Assembly (NCBI RefSeq): GCF_001592005.1
Contig: NZ_BCVZ01000012.1
Location: forward strand, 52,136 to 116,135
DNA: 64,000 nt
Origin: Bacillus sonorensis NBRC 101234 = KCTC 13918
Lineage (GTDB): Bacteria > Bacillota > Bacilli > Bacillales > Bacillaceae
Direction: 5' to 3'
Of the stretch, positions 56,680 to 64,000 are shown piece after piece. The first letter of the stretch is position 1, and every line of letters begins with the position of its first letter. Made by a program: the position numbers and the translations under genes. The notes under the pieces are model-generated. The model was not told the origin of the DNA. It worked only from the letters and a program-made list of their open reading frames with translations, and ran no database searches.

Positions 56680-58014
56680 GTGAATATTAAAAGACTTAAG
56701 ATACTCAACTTATATGGGAAGACATATGATATAGAATTTCATGAAAAATTAACTATTCTCTACGGATTAAACGGCAGTGGGAAAACAACAGTTTTAGATA
56801 TAATATTTTATATCCTATCTGGTAATATTAAGAGACTACTTAAATATAAGTTTTCTTTATTGGATTTACAATTTGAGAGTAATAAAAGATTAATTCGTTT
56901 AACTATTGAAGATCGTGGGGAATATATACATGGAAAAATCGACGAGTTAGAGTTTGAAATAATTAAAGAACCACAGCAATTTATGTTTTCTGATGAATAT
57001 AAAACTTATTCTAATGAAAATTCAATTAATAATTTTAAAGAAAAAATAGTACCTCTTTCTGAAACTGTCTATATACCTCTTAATAGGAGAGTTAGACAAA
57101 ATGTGCCTAAACCTATTGGACCAGTTCCTATAAGATACAGAAAAAGAGCAATTAATGAATATAAAAATAATGAAGAGATTGATAGTGCTTACTACGCCAT
57201 TCCTTCTGAAAATCAGAAAAATATTGCAGACTCTATAATGGCAGCAAATAGACATTTTGATCTACATAAACAGAGAATTGTTAGAGAGGAAAATATAATT
57301 AATACAAATTTAAGAAATAAAATGGTTGAAAACTTTTCTGCACCTATAACTACAGACTTGATGGATGCTGATGACTATGATTTTTCAAATTTAGAAGAAA
57401 AGATCAATGAAATATTTAACGGTAAGAAAAAATTCAAAACAAATATAAAAGAATTACTATTCCGATATAGCAAATCGAGGCATAGCTACGAAAAAAAAGA
57501 AAATAGCGTTGTCATAAAAGATGACAAATTATTTATTGAACATATATCAGCGTTCGTACAGTTAAGCAAATTAAATGAAATTGAAGTTATAGCGTCTAGG
57601 CAAAAAAAGAGAATTGATTTTCTCAAGAAGAATTTAGCACATGTGTTGGATTCAATTAATTATCTTTTGAAAGATACTAATAAACAGATTAGATTTAACG
57701 AAGAAGAAAATAAGTTAGTTTTCTTAAATTCTGATAATCCTAATGAGGAACTTGATTTGACACTGCTTTCTTCAGGAGAAAAACAAATAGTTATTTTTTT
57801 TGTATTTTCACTAACATCTCAATTTCGAATAAAGGATAAAGTGTTACTCATTGATGAACCTGAGTTGTCACTACACGTAGAGTGGCAATCCAAACTTCTT
57901 GATTTGTTGATGGAGAATAATAATAGCTCGCAAATTATAATTGCTACGCATTCACCTGATGTTATAGGGGATTATAAAGAGTATTGTTCTGAAGTGAGAG
58001 GGAGTATAAATTGA
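56680..58014 (+). CDS. PARIS AriA-like ABC-type ATPase
   Basis: 444 residues. Walker A is YGLNGSGKTT (28-37), the ABC signature LLSSGEKQ is near residue 362, Walker B LLIDEPELSLH is near 387, and the switch His is in ATHSPDV near 423. The middle part is a long charged helical insertion. The pair of such an AAA15/21 ATPase with a DUF4435 gene is the architecture of PARIS, an abortive anti-phage system triggered by anti-restriction proteins such as Ocr. GTG 56680 follows TTAGGGGGATATAA. Strongly AT-rich against its neighbours. Its stop overlaps the next start by 4 bp. Confidence 0.85.
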   Translation: MNIKRLKILNLYGKTYDIEFHEKLTILYGLNGSGKTTVLDIIFYILSGNIKRLLKYKFSLLDLQFESNKRLIRLTIEDRGEYIHGKIDELEFEIIKEPQQFMFSDEYKTYSNENSINNFKEKIVPLSETVYIPLNRRVRQNVPKPIGPVPIRYRKRAINEYKNNEEIDSAYYAIPSENQKNIADSIMAANRHFDLHKQRIVREENIINTNLRNKMVENFSAPITTDLMDADDYDFSNLEEKINEIFNGKKKFKTNIKELLFRYSKSRHSYEKKENSVVIKDDKLFIEHISAFVQLSKLNEIEVIASRQKKRIDFLKKNLAHVLDSINYLLKDTNKQIRFNEEENKLVFLNSDNPNEELDLTLLSSGEKQIVIFFVFSLTSQFRIKDKVLLIDEPELSLHVEWQSKLLDLLMENNNSSQIIIATHSPDVIGDYKEYCSEVRGSIN

Positions 58015-58901
58015 ATCCATTCCCAACTAGAAGTGAAAAATCCTTTTTAGCTGATGTTATGCTACGTCATAGAGAATATGACATATTTTTATTTATCGAA
58101 GATGAAAAGATGCGACCTGTCTATAACAAAATAGTTGAGCGATTAGTTAATGGTAAATTGAAAATTGGAAAGGTTTATAGTTTAAGGTCAAAGAAAAATG
58201 TGTTAGAAATGTTCGGTAAATGGAAGGCGGAAAAATCTTCTCTCAATAAATGTTTTTTTATTGTAGATAAAGACTTCGACCATTTTAGACATATTGAAAT
58301 ACCGAACCACCCTAATTTAATAGAGTTAGAAAAGTTTACTCTTGAAAATTACATAGTAACTAAAGAAGGAGCACTATCTCTTTTAAAGTTAAAAGTATTT
58401 GATAAAGAAGATTATGAACTTGAATCATTATTAGATTGGGAAACATGGATATCATATATGTATCAGAGTTTTAAAGAACTCTTTATTGTTTATGCTATAG
58501 CTTTTAAATTTACTCTTGAACAAAATACAAGCATAAGCCCTGGAAGATATTTCGAGAATGGGACTTACAAAATAAAACAAGAGGAAATAAAAAAATATAT
58601 TCAAAAAATAAAAGAGATCTGTTATAAAAAAAATATTAATTATGAAGATGAATTCTCGAAAATTGATGATTTTTATGATGTGGATGGTGTATATAACTAT
58701 TCAGGATTAATAAAAGGAAAATACTTAGCCTTTGGTTTGTTTAAATATCTTCATATGAAGATTATTCGCAAAAAGTTAGATGAGGAATTAAGTTATTATA
58801 CCATGGCTGATAATATTGATTTGGAACCATTAAATTTTATGAAGAAAAAGCTTCTGAAAGAATCATCCCAGGAGTTAGTTAGATCGTATATAAGTAAATA
58901 A
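58011..58901 (+). CDS. PARIS AriB-like DUF4435 (Toprim-fold) effector
   Basis: 296 residues from TTG 58011, overlapping the ATPase stop. Toprim-like acidic motifs are visible: Glu in LFIEDEKMRPVY (about 25-36) and the DxD in FIVDKDFDHF (about 83-92), followed by LEKFTLENYIV (about 105-115) as in DUF4435. In PARIS, AriA holds AriB inactive until the phage trigger appears; AriB is then released and cuts tRNA (lysine tRNA in E. coli). Both genes are full length. Role inferred from the gene pair. Confidence 0.85.
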   Translation: MNPFPTRSEKSFLADVMLRHREYDIFLFIEDEKMRPVYNKIVERLVNGKLKIGKVYSLRSKKNVLEMFGKWKAEKSSLNKCFFIVDKDFDHFRHIEIPNHPNLIELEKFTLENYIVTKEGALSLLKLKVFDKEDYELESLLDWETWISYMYQSFKELFIVYAIAFKFTLEQNTSISPGRYFENGTYKIKQEEIKKYIQKIKEICYKKNINYEDEFSKIDDFYDVDGVYNYSGLIKGKYLAFGLFKYLHMKIIRKKLDEELSYYTMADNIDLEPLNFMKKKLLKESSQELVRSYISK

Positions 58902-58922
58902 GTCCAAGACGGAGAGCCTGCG

Positions 58923-58966
58923 GACACTAAACCTACGCTTTATGCGTTTGTTTGGTGTCTTTTTTA
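58923..58966 (+). terminator. Terminator after the PARIS-like operon
   Basis: GACACTAAAC pairs with GTTTGGTGTC (one G-T), followed by TTTTTT. Confidence 0.85.
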
Positions 58967-58984
58967 TTTTTAGGAGGGGTGAAT

Positions 58985-59368
58985 TTGTTAGCAAAACAAT
59001 TGTCATTTTTGCCGCCTATAGACGAAAAGGAAGTTAGAAATACGATTATTAAGGAGCTCAAGAAATATAAGGCCTTGAAGGTTCAGCTTGAAAACAGAAA
59101 GGAGCAAGAAGCGGCCGGAATGACAGAGCTTTTCCCGCGGTTGCGAGATCCGCATTCCTTTAATGCATTAAAAGTTGCACAGATGGACAGGGCGCTTAAA
59201 CAAAGCCTTGATGATGATGAATTGAAGATCATACAGATGAAATATCTTTCTTCAACAAAAATCAAAGACATTGAAATTTATATGGAGATGGGGCTGAAAA
59301 AGGACAAATATTATCAGATCAAACGACAGGCCATTTATAACCTTGCGACAGCTCTCGGGATTATCTGA
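58985..59368 (+). CDS. ArpU-family phage-type transcriptional regulator
   Basis: 127 residues from TTG 58985, behind AGGAGGGGTG; an in-frame ATG at 58952 lies inside the terminator stem and is rejected. The family (ArpU, late-gene regulators of Gram-positive phages) is recognised from the end, where ELKIIQMKYLSSTKIKDIEIYMEMGLKKDKYYQIKRQAI forms a sigma-70 region-4-like helix-turn-helix. Its presence marks prophage or integrative-element ancestry. No phage structural genes are next to it, so it is likely an orphan. Confidence 0.78.
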   Translation: MLAKQLSFLPPIDEKEVRNTIIKELKKYKALKVQLENRKEQEAAGMTELFPRLRDPHSFNALKVAQMDRALKQSLDDDELKIIQMKYLSSTKIKDIEIYMEMGLKKDKYYQIKRQAIYNLATALGII

Positions 59369-59382
59369 GGGCTGTTGTGAAC

Positions 59383-59417
59383 AAAAAAGCAGACTCTTAT
59401 GAGTCCGCCATTTTTTT
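59383..59417. terminator. Bidirectional terminator between arpU-like and phr
   Basis: GCAGACTC / GAGTCCGC (one G-T) with a TTAT loop, bounded by AAAAAA on the left and TTTTTTT on the right, so it serves both converging transcripts. Confidence 0.88.
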
Positions 59418-59544
59418 ATCCAAGTGCGCCGTTTTCAGCCACTTTAAATGTTGTGGCGAATTCTGCTTTACCATTTGAGGAAAATCCAGAAACCAGAAGA
59501 AGCCCAAGAATAGCAGCAGTGATGATGATCTTTCCTTTTTTCAT
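59416..59544 (-). CDS. Phr-type signalling pre-peptide
   Basis: A 42-residue peptide starting in the last codon of the rap gene (ATGA overlap). It has the Phr layout: positive start MKKGK, a hydrophobic export segment IIITAAILGLLLVSGFSS, then a polar end KAEFATTFKVAENGALG. Phr peptides are secreted, trimmed to five or six residues, re-imported by Opp, and inhibit the partner Rap. Which residues form the active peptide is not certain; the tail differs from known B. subtilis Phr peptides. Confidence 0.82.
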   Translation of the reverse strand: MKKGKIIITAAILGLLLVSGFSSNGKAEFATTFKVAENGALG

Positions 59545-60698
59545 GATATACGCCTCCGTAAATTCAAAATTTGGTCTTTAGCTTTACATGCTTCCTCAAA
59601 ATACTTTGATGAAAGATCTGTGTTTTCCTGCTTTTTGAAGAAAAAAGCAGCATTTTCGGAGAGATCGGCTACATCAGACCACAGATTCTTTTCTTTTAAT
59701 AAATTCATACTGGTGTCAAAGGATGTGTGATTTGATTGATCATACAAATAGTATATGAGGTTAAGCTTGGCTTGATATACTTTTTCATGGACTTTTTCAG
59801 CAAATTCAAGGGCTTTGATACGCCATTCCCTAGCTTGGGAAGGTGACTCGATTTTGTAGAAAACTCGACTTAACATGTACATGGAACGAATTGAATAGAC
59901 AGATTCCTGGTGCTCAGGAATAGAAAGTGCGTTTTGAAAACATTCCTTTGCTTTTTCCAAAAGGTTTTGTCTCTCATAAGCTAATCCTAAGTTGAAGTAT
60001 CCAAGCCCTTCAGTAGCCTTATCATTCGATTTGTGCGCGATAAGGATCGCATCTTTATACAGGTCAACAGCTTCATCCCATTCCTGTAAATCAACTTTAT
60101 TCATTGCAAAGAGCATTTTGCATTTGATAACTCGGTTTGTATAGTCTTCATGGGCCTTGAAACTATCCAATGCTTTTTGTGTATGGCTCATAGAAAAGAA
60201 ATTCTGCCTAATCTCATAATATGCAATTGCAAGTTGATAGTGAAATTCAGCTTTTTCAATTTCATCCGGTACTTTATGTAGCCTGTTTTCAGCAATCTTA
60301 TAAAAATTAATAGCGTCAACAAAGTTCTTTTTATAAAACTGATACAGTCCTGAAAAAAAGTAAAAATAGTATTGAATCATATCATCGGTATTGGATTCTA
60401 GAGCTTTGGCCTTAATGTTGTTGAGTAATTCTCCGGATTCGTTGTAATCCTCTGTCATAAGTTTATAACGCGAGTCTATCAGGCTGAAGTATATTAAAAC
60501 ATTTTGGTTCTCTTTCATGTTAGGCAGTGCTATTTCGATCTCCTCTCTCATCTCAGCTGCCCTAGATTTGTTGTGTTGTTTAATCACTTTGTACCAATCA
60601 TTTATAGCTTGGCCAACTTTCTCAAATGCTATTGTACTCAATCCCCTATCATCCTTTCGTATAGTTGATTTAAAATATTCAAAAAATTCAGGGTGCAC
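59541..60698 (-). CDS. Rap-family response-regulator phosphatase / regulator
   Basis: 385 residues. An N-terminal three-helix bundle (about 1-65) is followed by about seven tetratricopeptide repeats (for example YQLAIAYYEIRQNFFSMSHTQKAL, and GLGYFNLGLAYERQ). Rap proteins dephosphorylate Spo0F or block ComA, DegU or other partners, and are released by their Phr. GTG 60698 follows AAAAAGGAAAT. The target cannot be told from the sequence. Rap-phr pairs on mobile elements (as in ICEBs1, rapI-phrI) control transfer and sporulation, which fits this setting. Confidence 0.9.
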   Translation of the reverse strand: MHPEFFEYFKSTIRKDDRGLSTIAFEKVGQAINDWYKVIKQHNKSRAAEMREEIEIALPNMKENQNVLIYFSLIDSRYKLMTEDYNESGELLNNIKAKALESNTDDMIQYYFYFFSGLYQFYKKNFVDAINFYKIAENRLHKVPDEIEKAEFHYQLAIAYYEIRQNFFSMSHTQKALDSFKAHEDYTNRVIKCKMLFAMNKVDLQEWDEAVDLYKDAILIAHKSNDKATEGLGYFNLGLAYERQNLLEKAKECFQNALSIPEHQESVYSIRSMYMLSRVFYKIESPSQAREWRIKALEFAEKVHEKVYQAKLNLIYYLYDQSNHTSFDTSMNLLKEKNLWSDVADLSENAAFFFKKQENTDLSSKYFEEACKAKDQILNLRRRIS

Positions 60699-60815
60699 AT
60701 TTCCTTTTTCTGCATATCTTTCATTTTACATAAAGGATCATTTTTTGACAATGATTTTCCTTTTTTGGAATTCAGAAAAAGCCTGTCGAGTGTGTTGGGT
60801 TTTAAGACCTACTCA

Positions 60816-60843
60816 ATAAGATTCATTTTCATGGATAGACAGG
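60816..60843. repeat. 28-bp direct repeat, copy 1 (upstream of the LXG gene)
   Basis: ATAAGATTCATTTTCATGGA and the following 8 bp recur exactly at 63973-64000. A further GACCTA a few bases upstream is shared as well. Copy 1 lies 72 bp before the LXG start. Confidence 0.92.
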
Positions 60844-60914
60844 ATTTATTCACCAATTCATTTCCGTATAGTGGTAAACTCTTATTTGATTAAGACTTAG
60901 GAAGGGTTTGATGA

Positions 60915-62657
60915 ATGAAGATCTATGAGTCAAAAACTTTATTAGCTGCTATGGAGAAACGCTCCAAGGAATACCAAAGCACCAGAGAGCAGTTTGTCAA
61001 CCTGAAAAAGGCGTTCCAAAAGATGGCTGATTTGGGCGATGATTTTGAGGGGAAAGGCGCCGATAACATCAAAGCGTTTTACAGGGATCAGGCGGGTATA
61101 GTGGACGACTGGCTCGATCTGATTGATATGCAGGTTCAATTTCTCGACGGCGTTTCCGCGGCTGTGGAAGAGGCAGATCTTTCTGGCGACACGTTTATTG
61201 ACATGGAATTTCTTGAGAACCAGCTTGCTAATGCCTATAAAAACTCAAAGGCAATGGTTTCACTGCAGAAAAAAGACATGCAAGCCATTTTGCAAAGCAT
61301 CCATGATATACTGCCTCTAGATGTCTTTTCAACTAACACATTCAAACAACACCTCAATGATGCAAACGATGAGCGCAAAGACACGATCAAAGCCGTCGAT
61401 GATCTGGACGCCGCTCTCAAAGAGGAATATGCCGCATCTGAAATCAACCAGCAGATGGTTACCGCTGACTATACCGCTCTAATCGGTGCAACTGGCAAAG
61501 GGAAAAGTGCTTCCCCATTTCACTATGACGCCAAAGCTTACCGGGCCAGCGAAGCCTATCAACTGAAAGATGACGTACATAAGAATGCAGAAAACTATAT
61601 CCAGTTTAAAAAAGATCAGGCTGAAGCCCGTCAGATTGCCAAAGAGCAGGAAGAGCTCGCTAAAAAACAGGAAGAGCTTGCAAACCGGCCATGGTATGAA
61701 AAAGTGCTTGATGCCGGCAGCACATTTGTAGGAGAAGCCACCGGCTATTATGATTACAAGAGGGCCACCGAGGGAGTTGACCCGGTAACTGGTGAAAAGT
61801 TGACATACGGGCAGCGGGTTGCTGCGGGAGCGATGGGCGCCGCCGGCTACATTCCAGTTGTAGGCTGGCTTGGCAAAGGCGCCAAAGGGATCAAAGGCGT
61901 ATACAGCATGTATAAAGCAGAAAAGGCCATCACGACAGTTGATAAGGCCCTGGCTGCTTACAAAACGCCGAAAACATTCCACGCTTTGAAAAACTCCGAA
62001 AAGGGTTTATACGGGCTTGCCTCAGCGAACGGATTCAGCGAAACGATCACCGGCAGGGATATGTTCGGGAATAAGATTTCAGATGAGCAGCGCCAAGGTA
62101 GCCTTAATCAAGCCATAGCAATGTTAACACCGTTTGGTATGAGTAAAGCTGGGAAAGTGCTTAATATAAATTCATACAGCCGTAAAGGTACCAATCTGTA
62201 TAGAGGTGAAGACTTTCCTTATGAACCTAAAAGGCCAAACGGTATAGGTAAATCTCATATATCGCCTGAAACGGGAAATCTTGTTCCCGCTAACAAAACC
62301 GGTATGTATCAAGGCCGTCAGGTTACTGTTACAGAACACATTCTTGGCGGGTATAGAAAAGGAGGAAAGTCCAACAGCCCTTATACAAGCTTTACTATAA
62401 ATCAAAAGGTTGCAAAGGGATATGGAGAAAATATAATAGAACTCGACATATCTGCTCTTAGGAAAGCAATCAGGTCTGGTGAAGTAAAGGATGTTGTGAT
62501 TTTATCCCCTAAACAAATTGAAAGGTTAATCAAAAATGATACTCGGCAGTCTGAACATTGGAAAAACAAAGCCTTAAAATGGACTCAAAGAGATACCGAA
62601 TACTTTGTAAAAGGCGAAGTTCCAAAACAGTTTATCAAAATGCATCCAAAGGAGTGA
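60915..62657 (+). CDS. LXG-domain polymorphic toxin with ADP-ribosyltransferase-like C-terminus
   Basis: 580 residues. The N-terminal LXG domain (about 1-205, all helical, starting MKIYESKTLLAAMEKRS) targets the type VII secretion apparatus. A linker with coiled coil (about 235-260) and a PT-TG-type pre-toxin region (GVDPVTGEKLTYGQRVAAGAMGA, about 289-311) follow. The last 160 residues read NLYRGEDFPYE, then YTSFTINQKVAKGYG, then IIELDISALRKAI: the Arg, Ser-Thr-Ser-like and Glu elements seen in ADP-ribosyltransferase folds. This last assignment is my inference. ATG 60915 follows AGGAAGGG. Confidence 0.85.
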   Translation: MKIYESKTLLAAMEKRSKEYQSTREQFVNLKKAFQKMADLGDDFEGKGADNIKAFYRDQAGIVDDWLDLIDMQVQFLDGVSAAVEEADLSGDTFIDMEFLENQLANAYKNSKAMVSLQKKDMQAILQSIHDILPLDVFSTNTFKQHLNDANDERKDTIKAVDDLDAALKEEYAASEINQQMVTADYTALIGATGKGKSASPFHYDAKAYRASEAYQLKDDVHKNAENYIQFKKDQAEARQIAKEQEELAKKQEELANRPWYEKVLDAGSTFVGEATGYYDYKRATEGVDPVTGEKLTYGQRVAAGAMGAAGYIPVVGWLGKGAKGIKGVYSMYKAEKAITTVDKALAAYKTPKTFHALKNSEKGLYGLASANGFSETITGRDMFGNKISDEQRQGSLNQAIAMLTPFGMSKAGKVLNINSYSRKGTNLYRGEDFPYEPKRPNGIGKSHISPETGNLVPANKTGMYQGRQVTVTEHILGGYRKGGKSNSPYTSFTINQKVAKGYGENIIELDISALRKAIRSGEVKDVVILSPKQIERLIKNDTRQSEHWKNKALKWTQRDTEYFVKGEVPKQFIKMHPKE

Positions 62658-62662
62658 TAGAT

Positions 62663-62947
62663 ATGCTTCTATATTATAAAAATGAGTGTTTAGGTGAAAT
62701 AAAAGGTGCTACTGTCGAAGGTGTTTGGATGTATGGAACAATCATCCCTAATGAAAAAATGGAGAAATTCAAAGATTTCTTTAAAGCAGTAGTAAATGAA
62801 GATGACCCTTATGCAATAGAGAAATATAATGATGAATGGCTTGATGATGATAATTGGTTTATTATTGATGATGAGCAAAAAAAGGTAGGCATATCTTTAC
62901 CAGGAATATACGAAGAAGATAATGAAATTAATTGGAGATGGAGATAA
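62663..62947 (+). CDS. Probable immunity protein of the LXG toxin
   Basis: 94 residues, acidic, starting 5 bp after the toxin stop; the ribosome-binding site AAAGGAGTG is in the toxin's last codons. It begins MLLYYKNECLGEIKGATVEG and is rich in Asp, Glu and Trp, as in many contact-dependent immunity proteins. No family recognised. The call rests on position and coupling. Confidence 0.75.
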   Translation: MLLYYKNECLGEIKGATVEGVWMYGTIIPNEKMEKFKDFFKAVVNEDDPYAIEKYNDEWLDDDNWFIIDDEQKKVGISLPGIYEEDNEINWRWR

Positions 62948-62948
62948 A

Positions 62949-62982
62949 TTTAAAGTGGTCCTTGTACAAGGACCACTTTAAA
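62949..62982. repeat. Perfect 34-bp palindrome after the immunity gene
   Basis: The 17-base arms are exact reverse complements, centred on GTAC. A-rich sequence follows on the plus strand, so it lacks the U-run of a plus-strand terminator; the long stem could still stop transcripts or protect the mRNA end. Confidence 0.8.
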
Positions 62983-63030
62983 AAAAAACGGAAAATAAGA
63001 TTTCATGATCTTCTTTTTTCACCTAAAGGT

Positions 63031-63571
63031 TCAAGGCAAAAAGATACTTTTTTGATTGACTTTATACACGCTAGAAGTAAGCAATATGCCGGTTTCTTCC
63101 ACTGCCGAAGTAAGGGCTGCGGAAAAAACCACAACTACTAGAGACGATGGGATATGAGAGAAAGCAATACTCAAAGCGATTGCTACATATAAAGCAAACC
63201 CCGCCGCTTTGTTCCCAAAAGTATGTAACATCCCCCACTGTCTGAATTTAGCTTTTGTGATCATAAAGTTGAAAAGCCTGACTAAGGCCACCACTGCAAC
63301 ACAAAATATAACGGTATTACTTACATAAATGTCTGAAAGAAAGAAAAAAATAATCAGGACCACAGCCTAAAATACAAAATCACCCAAACTATCCAGTTTT
63401 GCCCCCTAAGTTCGTTTCGATCTCAAATTTACGTGCTATATACCCATCGGCAACATCGGAAATACCACATAATACATATAGTGCGCTAAACGCCTCGGGG
63501 CTCGATGTTGTCAACAGCAAAAATGACAGCACGATACGCAGGCTGGAAAGTACATTCGGTAATGCCCTCAT
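63031..63571 (-). pseudogene. CDP-alcohol phosphatidyltransferase, broken
   Basis: The 5' part begins MRALPNVLSSLRIVLSFLLL and holds the first half of the CDP-alcohol motif, DVADGYIARK; the second half, KLDSLGD, lies in another frame. A frameshift near 63406 and a TAG near 63364 separate it from the remaining 110 membrane-rich codons ending at 63031. Related to PgsA-type enzymes but not to the window's own pgsA in detail. Non-functional. Confidence 0.78.
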
Positions 63572-63578
63572 AATTAAA

Positions 63579-63731
63579 CGGTCCTTTTATATTGATTATA
63601 CCTTCAATTTTCTTTTAGCCGGTACTTATTTAGATTATAATGGAAAAACAGAGGATAGCCTCATCTGTCTCAAAAAGATGGTCTATGCACAAAAACAAAT
63701 ATTGAAAGGGGAATGTTTGTATGAAGTCTAA
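63579..63731 (+). pseudogene. C-terminal remnant of a rap gene (RapE-like)
   Basis: About 50 codons: a TPR-like helix, DYTFNFLLAGTYLDYNG, then KTEDSLICLKKMVYAQKQILKGECLYEV, the typical Rap C-terminus. It overlaps the next phr start as rap genes do. The rest of the gene is missing, replaced by the broken phosphatidyltransferase. Confidence 0.72.
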
Positions 63732-63856
63732 AATGAAGATTGGCTTAAGGGGTTCTTACCATTGGACTTAGCTTTCTTTGTCATGTGTCCACCGATAAAG
63801 TGGATGTAGCTTCAAGGAACATAACAAGCGCACCCAGTCACTATTTCTTCTCTTAA
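63721..63856 (+). pseudogene. phrE-like pre-peptide gene with a frameshift
   Basis: Starts MKSKMKIGL, then one extra G in the run at about 63748 shifts the frame. In the restored frame it reads GVLTIGLSFLCHVSTDKVD, followed by VASRNITSAPSHYFFS. B. subtilis PhrE has the same layout, with pentapeptide SRNVT in ASRNVTLAPTH; here SRNIT is at the same place. 136 bp is one base more than 45 codons. Confidence 0.75.
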
Positions 63857-63887
63857 TCAAAAAATATAAATTTTTCATTTCTTTCTT

Positions 63888-63912
63888 AAAGCCGTTTTTA
63901 ACGGCTTTTTTA
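63888..63912 (+). terminator. Terminator after the phrE-like remnant
   Basis: AAGCCGTT / AACGGCTT with a TTT loop, then TTTTT. Confidence 0.9.
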
Positions 63913-63972
63913 TTTAAATCAACTATTTTTTAAAACTTCAAGCAACAGAAGATAGGTTGTTTGACCTAATCT

Positions 63973-64000
63973 ATAAGATTCATTTTCATGGATAGACAGG
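63973..64000. repeat. 28-bp direct repeat, copy 2 (window end)
   Basis: Identical to 60816-60843; the repeat may continue past the window. By analogy with copy 1, an LXG-type gene may start shortly after. Confidence 0.92.

Noticed and set aside
56680..58901. Septu, Gabija or plain OLD nuclease system
   Set aside because: The ATPase lacks a fused Toprim as in OLD/GajA, and the second gene is neither HNH (PtuB) nor a UvrD helicase (GajB); DUF4435-type motifs favour PARIS.
61479..61982. 167-codon antisense frame within the LXG toxin
   Set aside because: A mirror of the toxin's coding bias; no start signal and no recognisable family.
50942..64000. Complete prophage or integrative conjugative element
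   Set aside because: ArpU-like, holin-like and Rap-Phr genes hint at one, but I see no integrase, relaxase, terminase or structural genes, and no paired attachment sites.
1..64000. tRNA, rRNA genes, CRISPR arrays and insertion sequences
   Set aside because: None seen: no cloverleaf-like segments, no regularly spaced short repeats and no transposase frames.

Overview
The window is a Bacillus chromosome segment, most likely from the Bacillus licheniformis / paralicheniformis group. The first half follows the B. subtilis gene order asd-dapG-dapA-rnjB-tepA-ylzJ-spoIIIE-ymfCD-ymfFHIJKM-pgsA-cinA-recA-rny-ymdB-spoVS-tdh-kbl-miaB-ymcA-cotE-mutS-mutL. It differs in lacking pbpX between recA and rny and in carrying an M19 dipeptidase before tdh. 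Sporulation genes, TTG/GTG starts behind strong AGGAGG-type sites, and Rap/Phr and LXG genes further on all fit Bacillus. The species is inferred from content and gene order, not from a search.

1-33,469 is ordinary core: lysine/diaminopimelate synthesis, RNA decay (RNase J2, RNase Y), DNA translocation and repair (SpoIIIE, RecA, MutSL), cell shape and envelope (RodZ, PgsA), sporulation (SpoVS, CotE), threonine catabolism (Tdh-Kbl) and tRNA modification (MiaB). Points of note are a LexA box at recA, a SigH-type promoter at spoVS and a Fur-like box over the presumed miaB promoter.

33,470-37,070 is a decaying insert bounded by two ~140-bp direct repeats. It holds a PilZ protein, an RHS-like fragment, and a glutamyl-endopeptidase plus lipoprotein pair, both frameshifted.

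37,080-50,941 is the most interesting region: a zinc-starvation island. Five good Zur-box-like palindromes and one weak one lie among a [2Fe-2S] protein, two COG0523 (CobW-type) metallochaperone GTPases, a SufU-like scaffold, a decayed copy of the zinc-independent ribosomal protein S14 (rpsN2), and a full nine-gene set in exactly the staphylococcal order cntK-L-M-A-B-C-D-F-E. It should make a staphylopine-like opine metallophore (racemase, aminobutyrate transferase, opine dehydrogenase), export it (CntE) and re-import the metal complex (CntABCDF).

50,942-56,523 is a graveyard of polymorphic-toxin and phage-like fragments: a decayed LXG-type nuclease toxin with a SUKH immunity gene, a second SUKH gene, an internally deleted sarcosine-oxidase-like gene, and two copies of an unrecognised phage-like gene pair. 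56,680-58,901 is an AT-rich two-gene system (ABC-type ATPase plus DUF4435/Toprim nuclease) matching the PARIS anti-phage architecture. 58,985-64,000 holds an ArpU-like regulator, a Rap-Phr quorum pair, an intact LXG toxin with an ADP-ribosyltransferase-like C-terminus and its probable immunity gene, a broken CDP-alcohol phosphatidyltransferase, and a RapE/PhrE-like remnant. A 28-bp exact repeat lies upstream of the LXG gene and again at the window end, suggesting a second cassette starts just outside.
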